Source: Syngnathus acus
Taxonomy: Eukaryota > Chordata > Actinopteri > Syngnathiformes > Syngnathidae
Reading direction: 5' to 3'
Length of the DNA stretch: 64,000 nucleotides
Assembly: GCF_901709675.1 (NCBI RefSeq)
Contig: NC_051097.1
Span: forward strand, 9,154,039-9,218,038
This document shows positions 36,007 to 53,974 of the stretch, piece by piece; within the stretch, counting starts at the first letter, position 1; each line of letters starts with the position of its first letter. The notes below the pieces were generated by a model. That model did no database searches and was not told the origin of the DNA. It worked only from the letters and a program-made list of their open reading frames with translations. The position numbers and the translations under genes were made by a program.

Positions 36007-39000
36007 ATGAGCGTCAGCGCACAGCGCGGCCTGGCCAGCTCGGGGCAGAAGCACATCGCAGAGATTCTACACCCGTTGTCTGCCTCTGACGAGCCGCTGT
36101 CCCCGGGGCCAGATGTCAGCGTCACCGCTGGGGGCGACAAGGTAGGTTGGACCCAAGCCGTGCTTGGTGATTAAAGCAAAACAAAAGAATAAAGCAGTCA
36201 GAATATATTTTTTATCCTCGTAACCTGTTGTTTGCACTGGCTGCTGGAAGATTTGAAAACTTACCACTTTGAAATAGCAATTAAATCACGGAGTAAAACA
36301 AACAAGCCTTTAGAGTTGTTGTATATTCTGCTAATAAGGTTTTAGTGAGAACACAAGCGGTTCTTAATATTCGGCAAGTTTTATTATCTGCTTTCATGAT
36401 AACAGCGATCCCAATGAGCGCACCAACGGCACTTTATGATGATGATTAAAAAAGTGTGATCATTATATGTCGGGCTATAGTGTGAAGATACACTTGCACA
36501 TCAAGTTAATCCAACCATTTTATACTCTATGCCGCATATGCAGTTTAAAATCATGGAGAGATGGAGTCTATTCTATATTCTAATCTATAACCCCAGTCAG
36601 GATTATTTTGGTGTCTGAGCGTGACTCCCTTTTGCAGTGGCCTGCTTGTTCATTCAATGCAATGATGCAACCCAATGCAATTACGAGAACCATGATTACA
36701 AGTTAGGCTTTGCACCACAGTGTAGAAAAATCTCTCAGACTGTCACAACCGAGATCCAGCTCAGTCTAGTGCTGAGAGTGAATGCATGTGACGGGGAGGA
36801 AGTGCCTTGCACTAGAGATTCTCAACACTTCAAATGTGAGACTAACATAGTGCAACCTCTGAGGTCAACCTCATGATTGAAAAATATTTTACCCTAGTAG
36901 GAAGTAGTGAGAGGATTCAAACTAGTAGTCTTAAACCCGGATGTAATTACACAAGCAATGTTTTTGGTAACAATGTAGCATTGTCACGGTGAGCTCAACG
37001 AGAGCATTATTCACAGAGAAACACAACTGATCACTTCTTTGTTTGCACTTCCTTGTCTTTTTTTTTTTTTTTGGGTTCCCTCAGGAGCCAGGGCTGTCCA
37101 ATGGGACGCCAGCGGACACGCCGAGTCCCGCTTCAGCATCTTCGCTATTCAACAGGCTGCAACTGGACGACGATATCGAGTCGGACCCCCGGGATTACTA
37201 CGGCTCCACCGAAACGCGTGATCTGTTTGTCACGGTGGACGACCCGAAGAAGCACGTCTCGACAATGGAGACGTATATCACCTACAGAGTGTCCACCAAG
37301 GTCTGCTTATGACTAAATTCATTTTGTATAGTGAGATCTCATTCGGGTCAATCAATGCAGGCTTGTTTTCATTAGCCGCATTTATTTGAAAATAATACTT
37401 AAACATCAAGACGTATAATCTAGAAACAGGAAAGACGTAACATCACCTAAACAGGTCACGTAGCATCAGAATGCGATAAACTAATGCAGTTTTCTCGCTT
37501 GACGGAACACATTAATTCCATTTTGCTTAAGCGCCTTTCACTTCACTCCTAATGAAAAACGATCCAGGGATAAATTCAATCACTTTGATTTACCGGACTG
37601 GCGTTCTGCTTGTATGAGCTTCCTCTTGTGGTGAGTTGAGAGCGCTCCCCTTCCATCCTGAGTTGCAACAGACAATGCCTGGTGGCGCCATGGCAACCGT
37701 TGTTATGGACATATCGGTGCTAGGCCTGAATGGCCTTATACAACTATCACAGTTACGTATTAAGGCATAATGTTAATTAAGTTCATGCTAGGTCGTGGAT
37801 TCTATCCCAGTCTATCATGCGATGGTTGAAATCTGTGTCTGTATTCTCAAGACTACACGGATTGAGTTCGACCTTCCGGAATACTGCGTGCGACGCCGTT
37901 ATCAAGACTTTGATTGGTTGAGGATCAAACTGGAGGACAGCCAGCCTACCCACCTAATTCCTGTAAGTTGATCACAACTGATGAGATGAAAAGAACGCTT
38001 CAGTCGTATTCTTTGCACTCTTCTTTCAGCCTTTGCCGGAGAAGTTTGTAATGAAGGGCGTGGTGGATCGTTTTTCTGAAGAGTTTGTCGGAACGCGTAT
38101 GAAAGCTCTGGATAAGTTCCTCAAGCGGGTTGCCGACCACCCGGTCCTGTCCTTCAACCCACATCTCAACGCTTTTCTATCTGCTAAGGTGAGACTCCTC
38201 GGGGGGGGGAGAACATTTTAATTTAACAACAAAAAAAACGTTTTGCCGACATCAGCCGTTTTTTAGTGACTCCAATAAATCAGTTACAGGGAAAGTAGAC
38301 CTGCTGATGCAAGAAAAAAAAAAGTACAAACAGATGCAAGTTACAAATTGTATTTACTTTCTCACCAGGAGCAGACAAGTAGTTTCTCTCTCAATGCGAT
38401 AAAGTGATCATCCATCAAATCTGTCCAGACAATCTTCCGTTCTCTTATCACATGCAATTTAGGTCATGTGACTCATGGTCAGGGACTACAATGCATAATC
38501 AACAACGAAAAGGCAATTCAAATGAATAGAAGCATCGAGTTCTTGTCCGTCCGCAGGACCTGAACAAGCGTCAGGGTCTGGCGCTGCTCACCAAGGTGGG
38601 CGAATCGGTGAAGCACGTCGCCGGAGGCTACAAGCTACGGGCGCGGCCGGCCGAGTTCTGTGCCATGGGAGAGTATCTGGACACCTTCAGCCAAAAACTG
38701 GGCACCGTCGACCGTATTGCTCAGAGGATCCTCAAAGAGCAGTCAGGTATTATCTAATCACAAACTAGATGTAGACTCAAGACCGGACAATGAGCGGCAG
38801 TATAAAGTTTTGAGTGTCGCTAGTTGCTAACTAACTTAAAATAACAATTTCGCGTTCAGCAAGATTCGCTGCGCGGGCAGTGAGGAAGTCAGCTCATCGC
38901 CACCTCTTGACCCACTTTAGATGTTGTGAAACAGGAAGCCACACAAAGATAACACAACCTCACATCTGTGTATTTTTTTTAAACAGTCATCCTCCGCATA

Positions 39001-40157
39001 CAATGCTCACCAATCAATTATATTTAATTTCATCTGACACCAATAGAGTACTTGGCTGAGCTGCGCGAGTACGGCTCCGTTTACTCTAGCTGGATGGGAG
39101 CCGAAGCGGAACTACAGCCCCCCCTGGAGGGAGTGGCGAGCTCCGTATCCACGTGTTGCGGAGCCATGGATGACCTGTGCGAAAACATCGGGCAGGATTT
39201 CCTACCCGTACTCCGAGAGTATATGCTCTACATCGAGTCCATGAAGGTGAGAGCGATGTCATTTTGCTCCCGACTACCATCAATATCTTTGACTGTATTT
39301 ACAGAATGTGTTGAAAAAGCGCGACCAGTGTCAGGCGGAGTACGAGGGACGCCTAGAAGCCGCCATATTGCGTAGACAGGAGGACAGAACGCCTGTAAGT
39401 ATCACCACCTTCCATGGCCGTGTCATTTTTTGCAGTAACGTCAAAGACCCGCTGTTCTCCTTCACGCTGTAGCGTTTAGAGCTCCCTTGTAGCAGTAGTC
39501 CTTTTTGTGTCTCCTGCTAGATGCCACCTGAGGTGGAACGCTGCCAAGACAAGGTGGAGTGTTTCAACGCCGACTTGAAAGCCGACTGGGAGCGTTGGCA
39601 GAACAACAAGCGGCAGGACTTCAAGCAGCTTCTCGGCGGCATGGCCGACAAAAATATCAATTACTACGAGAAGGTACATGGGACTCTTATATCCACACAT
39701 ATGCAATTTGATTTAGTTTTGGATGTTTTGATCATCTAGCTCAGGGGTGTCAAAGATTTTTTTCCCAGGCCGCATTGTCGTCATAGCTTCTTTCAGAGGG
39801 CCATTATGACTGTCAACCCAAATAAATGTATGAGCACCTCAGCTACAAAACAAATAACTTGTTTTCAAATCAGACGAGTAAAATCTGGTCAAATATTAAA
39901 AAAAAAAGATATTAAAAGTGAATTTGCAATTCTAGTAATGACACATGAATTTGATGGACAATTTGTCTTCGCGGGCCACATAAAATGATATGGCGGGCCG
40001 TATCTGGCCCCCGGGCCTTGAGTTTGACACCTGTGATCTAGCTAGTTCAAATTCACCATTGTTGTCCGCTCCTCTGCAGTGCCAAACAGCGTGGGAGTCG
40101 CTCATAAGCGTCCTGCAGGACAAACAAACTGAAGAGCAAATGAGCGAGACGGACTGA
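36007..40157 (+). CDS. snx30: sorting nexin 30
   Basis: SNX-BAR protein of endosomal membranes; it binds phosphoinositides and, with SNX4/SNX7 relatives, drives recycling and autophagy traffic. Nine exons join in phase: 36007-36141, 37085-37300, 37852-37962, 38030-38188, 38557-38746, 39047-39246, 39305-39394, 39521-39673 and 40080-40157, giving 443 residues (human 437). The N-terminus is a low-complexity Ser/Pro region. The PX domain (about residues 90-210) has [11 protein letters not shown] and PPLPEKF, the phosphoinositide pocket motifs. The BAR domain (about 225-440) shows [27 protein letters not shown] and [19 protein letters not shown]. The ATG at 36007 gives the same spacing to the HPL motif as human SNX30. 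SNX7 is the closest alternative, but synteny with INIP and SLC46A2 favours SNX30. Confidence 0.96.
39742..40035. mobile_element. hAT-like MITE in the last snx30 intron, 8-bp TSD
   Basis: Starts CAGGGGTGTCAAA and ends TTTGACACCTGTG. Inverted ends are imperfect at the third and fourth bases. It is flanked by 8-bp direct repeats ATCTAGCT at 39734-39741 and 40036-40043. The interior, with GGCCGCATT and GGGCCATTATGACTG, is of the common teleost type. It has no ORF and ends 44 bp before snx30 exon 9 (40080). Confidence 0.85.
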
Positions 40158-41075
40158 AGCGCCTCATCACGTACTTTTTTTCACGCCAAGGACCGAGCAG
40201 ACCAAATGAAGGACCGCGTTCCCCCGTTTTCCTGAGTCGACTGTCAAGATCGGACCTTTCTACAAGCCAGTACACAAACTGGTCAAAGAGCGACGATTTT
40301 CTTTCTCCAGACTTTAATTTTCATGGTGTTGCTTTTTTTTCTACTTCATAATATTTTGTTGCCAATGCTGCTTATTTAATCACACGCTAAGACGGCGTGC
40401 TTCATCCCTCATTCTTTTTACAGTGTGAGGCAAGGGTACTATTTTTTTTTTTTCAGCAAACTGATTCCCGCCTGAGTAAAAGATTGTTTTCCAAGGGTTC
40501 TCAAATGTGATTGTCTTTACGCTTATGTCAGCTTACTTTGAAAAATCTATACTTGCCACGGCGTCTGCGTTTCACAACATGGCCTTTGAAATGCTGCGGT
40601 AATAAGCTCAAACCGAGCGTGTTAGCTATCTGATCGCTATCTGGTTAGCATCCAAGGCTGAGCCCCGTCAGATCGACCTCACTTTTGATTATTTTGGGAC
40701 TAAATCACTGTCACTAATCTGAACAGATTTTCTAGTTTGTCACCTCATGGTACTGCAACAATGGCAGTTTTTTTTCAGTATTGTAATCAAAATCGATGTT
40801 ACCTACAGCTTAGAAATGTGCCTGTTCCTGAGTTTGCTTGTATTTTCAAGCAAATGTTCTGCTGTCTATTTCAGCAGAGGTACAGACTGAAATTAGCTTT
40901 CAAACTGCCTTCACTAAATGTGGCAGTTGTTTCATTAAAATATTTTATGAAGTAACATTTTGTTTTTGTGTAATTTATCCCAAATGTACAGGCGAGGAGT
41001 TGTCGATGGATCCATTTAATGTGAATATGTAAGAAGGGATGACAAGTTCTCAATAAAAATATTAAGCTAGTATAT
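40158..41075 (+). other. snx30 3' UTR with poly(A) signal
   Basis: Runs from the stop codon to a canonical AATAAA at 41052-41057, about 900 bp of AT-rich, non-coding sequence. Open frames inside (40737-40955, 40838-41032) show no conserved features. Convergent transcription from slc46a2 ends a few hundred bases further on. Confidence 0.55.
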
Positions 41076-41439
41076 GGAATGAATGGACATAGCTTCTATT
41101 TTTGATAGAGCTTTATGTTGAGTTTTTTTGCCTTCTGATTGCTGCACGATACACAAATCGTCCCGTCTAAAATGAGTTTGAAGTGAAATGTTGATTTGAC
41201 AAAAGTAATAATTCTTGTAATTTTTTTGGCAATGTGTAACATTTATTTCTGGTTGAAAGCCCAAATGGGGACAAGATGACAGCTGCCAACATATATTCTG
41301 TAATATTTTTTTTGAATGTCCTGTATTAATATATCTTTTTTTGCATTATTTCCTCCAGTACATCACAGCAAAAAATATATTCAACTTTCTGTTAATTTCT
41401 TTTAAAAAGTTAAACGCTTTTAATGTCAGTTCTGTTCGG

Positions 41440-41445
41440 TTTATT
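41440..41445 (-). other. candidate slc46a2 poly(A) signal
   Basis: Plus-strand TTTATT reads AATAAA on the minus strand, about 490 bp past the slc46a2 stop codon. It leaves about 380 bp between the two convergent 3' ends. Confidence 0.4.
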
Positions 41446-41859
41446 GCTCCCCGATGTTTACATTTTACGTTCAGTCAATTCTGGAAACTTGAACATCTTG
41501 TAATTAGCTATAAATATAAAGTCTGTATATTGATGTTGTTTGATGCAATAATATTTACCTCAAATTATTTTGAGATATATTGGACCAAAATTAAACATAA
41601 ATTGATTTGATAATTATTTGTTAAGCTTTTCTTTTTTTTTAATTGTATTAACAGTTAGTGTTTTTAAAATGTCCGCCATGACCGCTTACCACCAGCTCAA
41701 CCGCCTTCTGAAGTGTTCATTACTTTTTATCTTCTGTGGAAGCATGCTTTAGTCCTCCACGTCCTCATGGCGCGTCTCGGTCGTTTCTTCGGAGCTTAAT
41801 GGCTGAGACCACCTCCATGCTATGACGCTTCAAGAAGGAAGAAAATCATTTTAATCATC

Positions 41860-41942
41860 ACTTCATTGAAACCAACAGTGCCATCTAGAGGAGTCAAAAA
41901 ATACAAGTGGTTCATGAAGCAAATTCGAAGCTTCATTTTCCC
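41860..41942 (-). repeat. dispersed repeat overlapping the slc46a2 stop codon
   Basis: The minus strand carries GAAGCTTCGAATTTGCTTC, ATGAACCACTTGTATTTTTT and CTAGATGGCACTGTTGG, the same family as 12135-12205. Its edge reaches into the last slc46a2 codons, where GGGAAAATGAAGCTTC supplies the TGA stop. Confidence 0.6.
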
Positions 41943-44471
41943 AAAGGTGGTTTGCATAATATGGACATAGTAGAATGTGAAAAGGACCTGATAGGAAACA
42001 TTCCCAGAACTGCCAGTATGCTGGAGATGGTGAAGACGAAACCTGGGAACCAGCCCAGTGTTCTCTGGTAGAGTTTTGTAAAGGCGGGGATGTACGCCAG
42101 AGCGGCAAACCTCAACACCAGCTGCAGGACTGTCAAAGTGATGCCTGATGGCAAAGAGAGAGAACACAAGGGGGCGCTAAAGTACACACTTGTTGTGGGT
42201 TTTTAAATAGAAAGATATTTGTTCCTCACCACACAATGATGTTGAAACCTGCTGTGAGAGGAGTGACCTAATTGTGGGCAGCGGGATAAGAGCAAAGAGG
42301 GTGAGCGAACGAGCTGTGGAGAAAGTCAATCTTAGCTTTGGGCTTGGTCTATGGCTCTTGATACAAAAGCAGAAGATGATGGCTTACAGAGGTAGAACAT
42401 GTAGGATGTGGTCACCAAGGACATGAAGTAAATTCCAGTGGCGAAGGAGATCATGCCGATCAGGATGAGCGTTACGTCGCTCATGCAACGGCGAAAAGCA
42501 AGTGCACCCAGGAAACTGGTGAGGAATATCACAAAGCCTGCTGCGTTCCCATAACCCACCTGGAAGAGCAAACTTAGGGTTAGGTAACTGGTTAACTGTT
42601 GTGCTTGAAACAAAAATAAAGAAACATTTTTGAATCAGTGTAAAAAATATGTCATTGCTGTATACACTTTTCCAGCACATACTTGGGTAACATTCCAATG
42701 GAGCGGCTCTTTTATCACAAAGATGCCCAGGATCTCAATGGCTCCGCCCACTGAGGAGCCGTACAAGATAGCAGCAGAGAAGAGCAGAATCACGTTCACC
42801 GTATTCTTCCTTGTCAACATCTCTGGAGGACCACTGTTGGAGTGAGGGAGGAGTGGGCTGCTCTCCTCTTGCTCACTTGATACTTGCCTTACCTAAGTCA
42901 GAACAAGCGATAAATACAGCCAAGCTGTTACGAGTCAGTTGAGAGCAACTTTATGGTGTCTAATAAGTCCAAACAGACCTGCAGCAGCACTGTGGCCTGA
43001 ATGAGGCTCAGCAGGTGGAGAAGTGTGCAGACGCAAAGGAGGACGGTGCCATGCCCAATGCTAGAACTGTGCAGCAAGAAAACATGACCTGACAGCAGAC
43101 TACCCAGCAGGCCTGCTACTCCATACATTAGCTCCACTCTCATCATCACCTGTAGTAGACACAAATGACTTCTTTAAGTAAGTCAAGCTCCAAATAAATC
43201 ACTTCTTATTTGACTCCAAATGTATTATGGTCAAAAGGGACTGTTTTATTTTCCCCTTTGAAACGGTTTTATTTTGTATTTGAGGTTATAGGTCACATCA
43301 ATGGTAGCGAATATTTTGAAATTTAACTTGGTCTCATTTTTGTGTATCATTGAAACCTGGCATTTGATCAGGGGGTATGTGAGGCAGCTTTAATTATACA
43401 GCACATTTCACACATACGATAGCTCAATGTGCTTCACAAAATAATTGAAGACATTCAAAAGAAAATTAAGGCAGAGGATGTGGAATCAAAAAACACAAAA
43501 TGAGCACAAGTCAAAGCAAACAATTGCACAGAACTAACTTGGACATGGAGGTGTGACAACCTCCACAACCCCAAAAAATTCTGACCTGCGCGGCCAGGTA
43601 GCAGAGAGCTAAATACAAGCGAAGTGACAGACAACAAGGAGCACCTGGCAAGACGCAAAGTGTTGGAAGAACCTGATTGGTTAACACAAAGGACCAGGAA
43701 AGTGAGATCAGGTGGAACCAAAACCTAAAAAAAAAATGCATAACTGCATAACATGAAAGAAAAAAAAAAGCACAACTGCATAACATAAAAGAAAATCAAA
43801 AACAGAATCATGGCAATTTGTTCCTGCTTTTTTTATTCTCTTCCTATTGTGCTTTTTGAGTAGAAACAAAATAGAGTAAGACCAATCCTTGGGGTTGAAT
43901 TAGATAAGATGTTATCAGTGATTGCTATTTTAAATATTTAATATTTGCTGTACATTAATAGTGCATAATAATAATAATCATAATAATAATAAAATTACAA
44001 AAAAGGGTGTCTAACCTTGGAGCGACTTTCCGCCTTGGAGCCCAGCGACACCAACGTCATGACACCGGGCCAGTAAGCGCAGAACCCGCCGGACGTCCCA
44101 AGAAGAACCGCTGCCGCGAACATCACCTGGATGGGCAGCCGCAACAGAACCACCTGCAGGAGCGCAACCGTCGACACCAGATACCCGCACAGGGGGACCA
44201 CGATGGGGACTCTCCTCCAACCACGGTCCCCCACCTTGGCGAGGAGGAGAGCCGGCACAATGGGCATCAGTTGAACAATAAGGTTGTAGACCATGTAGAA
44301 ATCCGACATGGCTCTTTGCTGGTCATCCTCAGTGGTGTTGGCACACCGGTCCTTGACCACCATGAGCAGGGCCGTATCGAACAAAGAGGTGCCCAGCTGC
44401 TCGAGCACGACCAGGGGCTCAACTCGGTGGACCACCCCGAAAGCGCTTTGACACCAGCTCCAAGTCGTCAT
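41933..44471 (-). CDS. slc46a2: solute carrier family 46 member 2 (TSCOT-like)
   Basis: Major-facilitator membrane transporter of the SLC46 family (folate carrier relatives); SLC46A2 is expressed in thymic stroma in mammals, with muropeptide and related ligands reported. Six exons join in phase: 44016-44471, 42979-43149, 42683-42892, 42388-42559, 42230-42313 and 41933-42144, giving 434 residues (human about 475). About 12 hydrophobic helices. Family blocks: RAMSDFYMVYNLIVQLMP, LLGTSGGFCAYWPGVMTL, SVGGAIEILGIFVIKEPLHW, TSFLGALAFRRC and LTLFALIPLPTIRS. An N-glycosylation site (ANTT) is in the first loop and a GDRGWRR turn resembles MFS motif A. The C-terminus (SILCKPPLGK) is short and differs from human, and its stop lies in a dispersed repeat. 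Linkage to snx30 supports member 2 over 1 or 3. Confidence 0.92.
43150..44015. other. slc46a2 intron 1
   Basis: 866 bp. It contains a stretch at about 43390-43470 (TACAGCACATTTCACACATA followed by AATGTGCTTCACAAAATAAT) that resembles a widespread teleost retroelement tail, and an (AAT)n microsatellite at about 43966-43993. No exon recognised. Confidence 0.4.
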
Positions 44472-45664
44472 GTTCCACTCAATAAGCGTGCATGGTTACA
44501 AAATGAAAGTTCAGAGGAATGCATTGGTTCTAATCGAGGAAGGGAAGTAGAAAAGAAAACAGTTTGCTAGGGAAAGTCCCACTTCCTCATCCTGGTACAC
44601 GCACTATAGATCACAATTTTAATCAGTCATAAATCTCTTGTAAGATGGGAACACAATATTTATTAAATTCAATTATTATTATTTTTTTACAATGTATTTA
44701 ATGAAGTGACTCATATATATCCCATTCATACCTGTAAAAACATGAAAGAACACAAAAAGTTGTCAAGTTTTGTATTTAATGCGAAAATATTTATAATATA
44801 TATAACAGGCGATTAACTGTGAGCCGTACACGTGCTATATAAAGTGGAGCACAATATGAACATACGAGTGGTTAACATGAGGACAAAGGTTATGAATCTC
44901 AATCATAAAATTGCATTATCAACCAAGCTACCGGCTTTTCAAAAGATAAATAAATCATCTCTGCATCAAGAATTCAAACAACAGAAATGCTGTGCTGTCA
45001 TTCCGTTTGTATAGTTTCAGCGAAAATAAACAAAACTTTTGTTGCTAAAAGTTACAAAAGTCAAGCGTAAGAAGCAATTTGAATAAGTCATTAAAACCTT
45101 AAAAACCTCCAAATAAAATCGCCAAAACTTCTCAGGCTTATTTTTGCCCTTTGTCCTGCACCTTGGTCATATTTAGCATTACTGCACTTTAAAACAAACA
45201 TCATTTAAATATGTCATTTAATATATTATTATGCGTGTAAAAGCAGTTTTAATTGAGTGAGTCGAGGGGCAGACAGGTCAGTGTCCAGCCGAAGGACACT
45301 TGGACAAGACACTCCGGCAAATCAAAAATGGTGACCTTTGGTTCAAAAATATTCTCACCATTCTCTTGACATTCACAAAAAAAAAAAATGACCGTTGTCG
45401 AGTGGGTTTCATTATTTGTCGTCGAGCTTATAGAAGAAAATATCTTAAATAGGCAAACTGGTTGTCTCCACACTTTTTATAAAAAGTTTTCTTTTTTTGG
45501 AAAACATTTGCCATAGCTAGCAAGTATAATAAGTACACTGGAATAAATGTGCTCCTGTCAAATACACAATCCTACCATAGTATAATACAACAACTGCCTA
45601 CAAAAGACACCGTCAACAAACGGCAAATTTCCAGCCTGCTCAAAAACAATCACAAACATGACCT
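44472..45664. other. intergenic region slc46a2/palm2akap2
   Basis: AT-rich spacer between the slc46a2 start codon and the palm2akap2 3' end; the genes run head-to-tail on the minus strand. It should contain the slc46a2 promoter, but no TATA box or CpG-rich patch was obvious. Open frames are short and unsupported. Confidence 0.45.
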
Positions 45665-45670
45665 TTTATT
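45665..45670 (-). other. candidate palm2akap2 poly(A) signal
   Basis: Plus-strand TTTATT reads AATAAA on the minus strand, about 240 bp beyond the stop codon at 45908. Confidence 0.4.
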
Positions 45671-45907
45671 CCTTCCTTGTTTAAACCTCACGCAGATGAA
45701 GTCAATACTGACTTTTTGCATCACCTTCCTTTTATCGTCACATACTCACATCCCCGTTTTTCCTTACACTTGCAGAATCCAGTCCACAAAATGGACACTT
45801 CCTCGTTGAGCTCCACTGGTCAGACCAGAGGGTCATGTGATCATCAGAACACTAAGAACAAAATAAATACTGTTTCCCCTGACTGTCCTTCCCCCACCAT
45901 CCTATTT

Positions 45908-51255
<5,348 letters not shown>

Positions 51256-53910
51256 CTGCAAAAAAAAAGAGATGCTAATAGCATTAGCCTGGTCTGCATT
51301 GATATTTAGGATATGTTAAATTTCACAAGAAAGCTTTTTCTGTGCACAAAACTCTTAACCAGCATCACCTGAGTGAATCGGGTCACACACATCAGGTCAC
51401 TTTTGATAAATAAATATATTATTAGTCAATATTGGGGAGCAAGCAAACTATTTTAAAGCAATAAAAGCAGACTGACAGTAAATCGCATAAAACAAAATCC
51501 CTTTAAGGGAGGTATTGCCTCAAAGGAACTGGCTTCTACCCTTTCTTTTCCTTTCTGTTATTTGCCTTGTGTCCGCTCTCCCACTGAGCTCATTCTTCTC
51601 CTTCCTTCCTACTTTCTGGGATTATTACGGAAACGGTGCAGTCACATGTTGGATTATAAACGCCGCCTTTCCACAAAACTATTTTCTGATTAGACACCTA
51701 ACAAGACTCTTCATGTTTGTTTCTTCTTGTTCTTTTTGAGGACAAATCGATCCCTGAGGTGCTCTTGGTGACCCATTTTACTATGTCATGTGAAATTTAT
51801 TTTCCGTCTCATCCAGTGCAATGGAATTTCAAAATAATATGGGAATATTCTACAAGTATTTGGATTACTGAGGTCATTCCTGCTAATAGAGTTTTATTGA
51901 CTACATTTGTACGGCGTGTAATGGGGACAAATGTTCCTGTGTTGCTTTGGTCTGTTTTTCCCGTAGCTTCACAGCACATAATGGGCAGTCAGAACGGAGG
52001 TGTGACCACACCCAAGTGTTACACCGACACTCTGCAGGGTGTACAACACCAGCATGATGGAAACATCAACTGAGTGCTTGAATAAGAAATCCAAACGGTG
52101 CCACAACAATTTCATTATATGCTGGTGTGTGTGTCATGGCACAGCAGGTGTGTGTCCGTGTGTGTCTGTGAGGTGAGCTGACATTCCAGACATACTGTAG
52201 CAAGTTCAAAGCTCCAACACTAATGAATGTGATGAAGGACACACTGTAGGCTCCCTGCAAGGTTAATAAGTCCAAACAGTCCGTTTTGCACAAGCGGAGG
52301 AATGCAGATTTTAATTACATTTTTTAAAACGATTTGAATGTACTGGAAAGCAATCTCTAAATGTGCTGAACTTCTGTTTTGAAGCTGGAATTTCTATTCT
52401 CTTAGTTGCTGTCGTGTTGACCTTTACACAGCAAAGGTGAAAGTGAACAACAGCGCCCCTGCTGTTTGTCACCGAGTATTGCACTCGACTTTAGTTGCTC
52501 ATTGTATGTTTTCAAGTAACACAAAGTGCTTGAACGAAATCTAAAATAAGGAGGAATAGCAAAGGACACAATTAAGTGGAAATGAATCACAAGACAGGCA
52601 AATATAGACACACATGGAACATATGTGTGTCTCTGAGTCAGCTGTTGCTTTTTTAAAATGCTACTTCTCTCGCTGGCTGTCACCATCCCAAACACATCTG
52701 GAAACTCTTACTGTGACGCACTCAAGTCACAATCACAAACATGCACGGCAACACATCTGGGTGGGGCCATTTGAAGGGATGTAATGCAGAACACAATAAA
52801 ACTTGACTGAATGTGTCCTAGAAGAAAACATCTTCATTCTCATTTCAAAAAAACTCATTGTAGGCGTGTCTACTGTCTTCAGATTTGAAATGTCAGTCTT
52901 GTGATGTCACTTCCTTTTTAAATGACACTGAAACCAACCAATGCATGGATCTTTTAGTATCATCATCATAGCCACGTCTTTAGCACATTTTTGGCACACA
53001 TATTTTTTGGCACACAGAGTTTAAATATGTACAGTACTCACTTGTTGTATCCACAAACCTCGAAAGTACGAAAGACTTAATCCAGGAATTTTCCCAAGCT
53101 ATCTTTAGTTCTAAAAGAGTTCCTTTGACTAGTTTCACTTCCAAGTAATCCTCAGCTCTGCTCACTCCAGCCTTGTTTCACTCCTTCACCAGATTGTGGG
53201 AGTGCCGGACTTTTCCCTGGCCAAGCCTTTTCCTCTTCTTATTCCCCTCCTTTTCCTCCCCTCCCATGTCTTTCCTCTCCTCCACAAAGCCTCTCCTCTC
53301 TCAGCGGCATTCCTGCCGGCCGCTCGCTGAGCCGTGATGTCATTGCGTGCCCGTGTGTGCGTATGTGCTCGCTCACTTTTCCAGATGCCCTCACGCACAA
53401 AGATGCCTTCTGTGGAGACGGGCCGGACCGGGCAGGCATCCATCCTCCCTATTACTGCCTACTCCTCCCTTCCTGGCTGAAATCAAGCCCTGCCTCTTTA
53501 GTACTAATGAACAGATGATGCATGAAGAAAGGTGGAGGAGATAATAAAATTTCTGTCATCGTCATTTTACGGCTGGTGACTCGGTCCCATGTACGGGATT
53601 GTTCCCGTTTCCCGTATTGACCTATTAAATTAAAATACACCCTGGGGACTCCCACCTTGACAAGAATAATCACTTATGTCAGATTAAATGATTCAACAGA
53701 GATATGAGTCCCATTTTTATGTGCAACACTCCCGACATGAGTTCACGTGTGTTTGTGTTGTGTGAGTTTGGTAACCAGATCTCAGAAAAGGAAACCAGAG
53801 ATAAAAAGTCATGGCTCACTTTCTCTGCTGCTTATAAGCATGAGCTCAACATGGAAACACTTGCCATGAATGTCTAAAATCAATTATCAATATACTTGGA
53901 AATACGTCAG

Positions 53911-53974
53911 AACGTATTTGAATACGTTCGAACGTACCGAACGTATTTGAATACGTTCGATACGTTCGAACGTA
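53911..53974. repeat. self-complementary tandem repeat
   Basis: The unit AACGTATTTGAATACGTTCG occurs at 53911 and 53940 (period 29), each followed by GAACGTAC-type sequence. The unit is close to its own reverse complement around TTCGAA and GAATACGTTC, so the array can fold into nested hairpins. It is CpG-containing in an AT-rich surround. Confidence 0.7.

Noticed and set aside
51515-52073. Hydrophobic plus-strand ORFs of 74 and 118 codons
   Set aside because: AT/T-rich intronic sequence gives hydrophobic codons by chance; no homologue recognised.
53186-53443. Basic 85-codon minus-strand ORF in a GC-rich patch
   Set aside because: Low-complexity Arg/Gly/Lys run from purine-rich DNA; could be a 5' UTR exon but not a supported protein.
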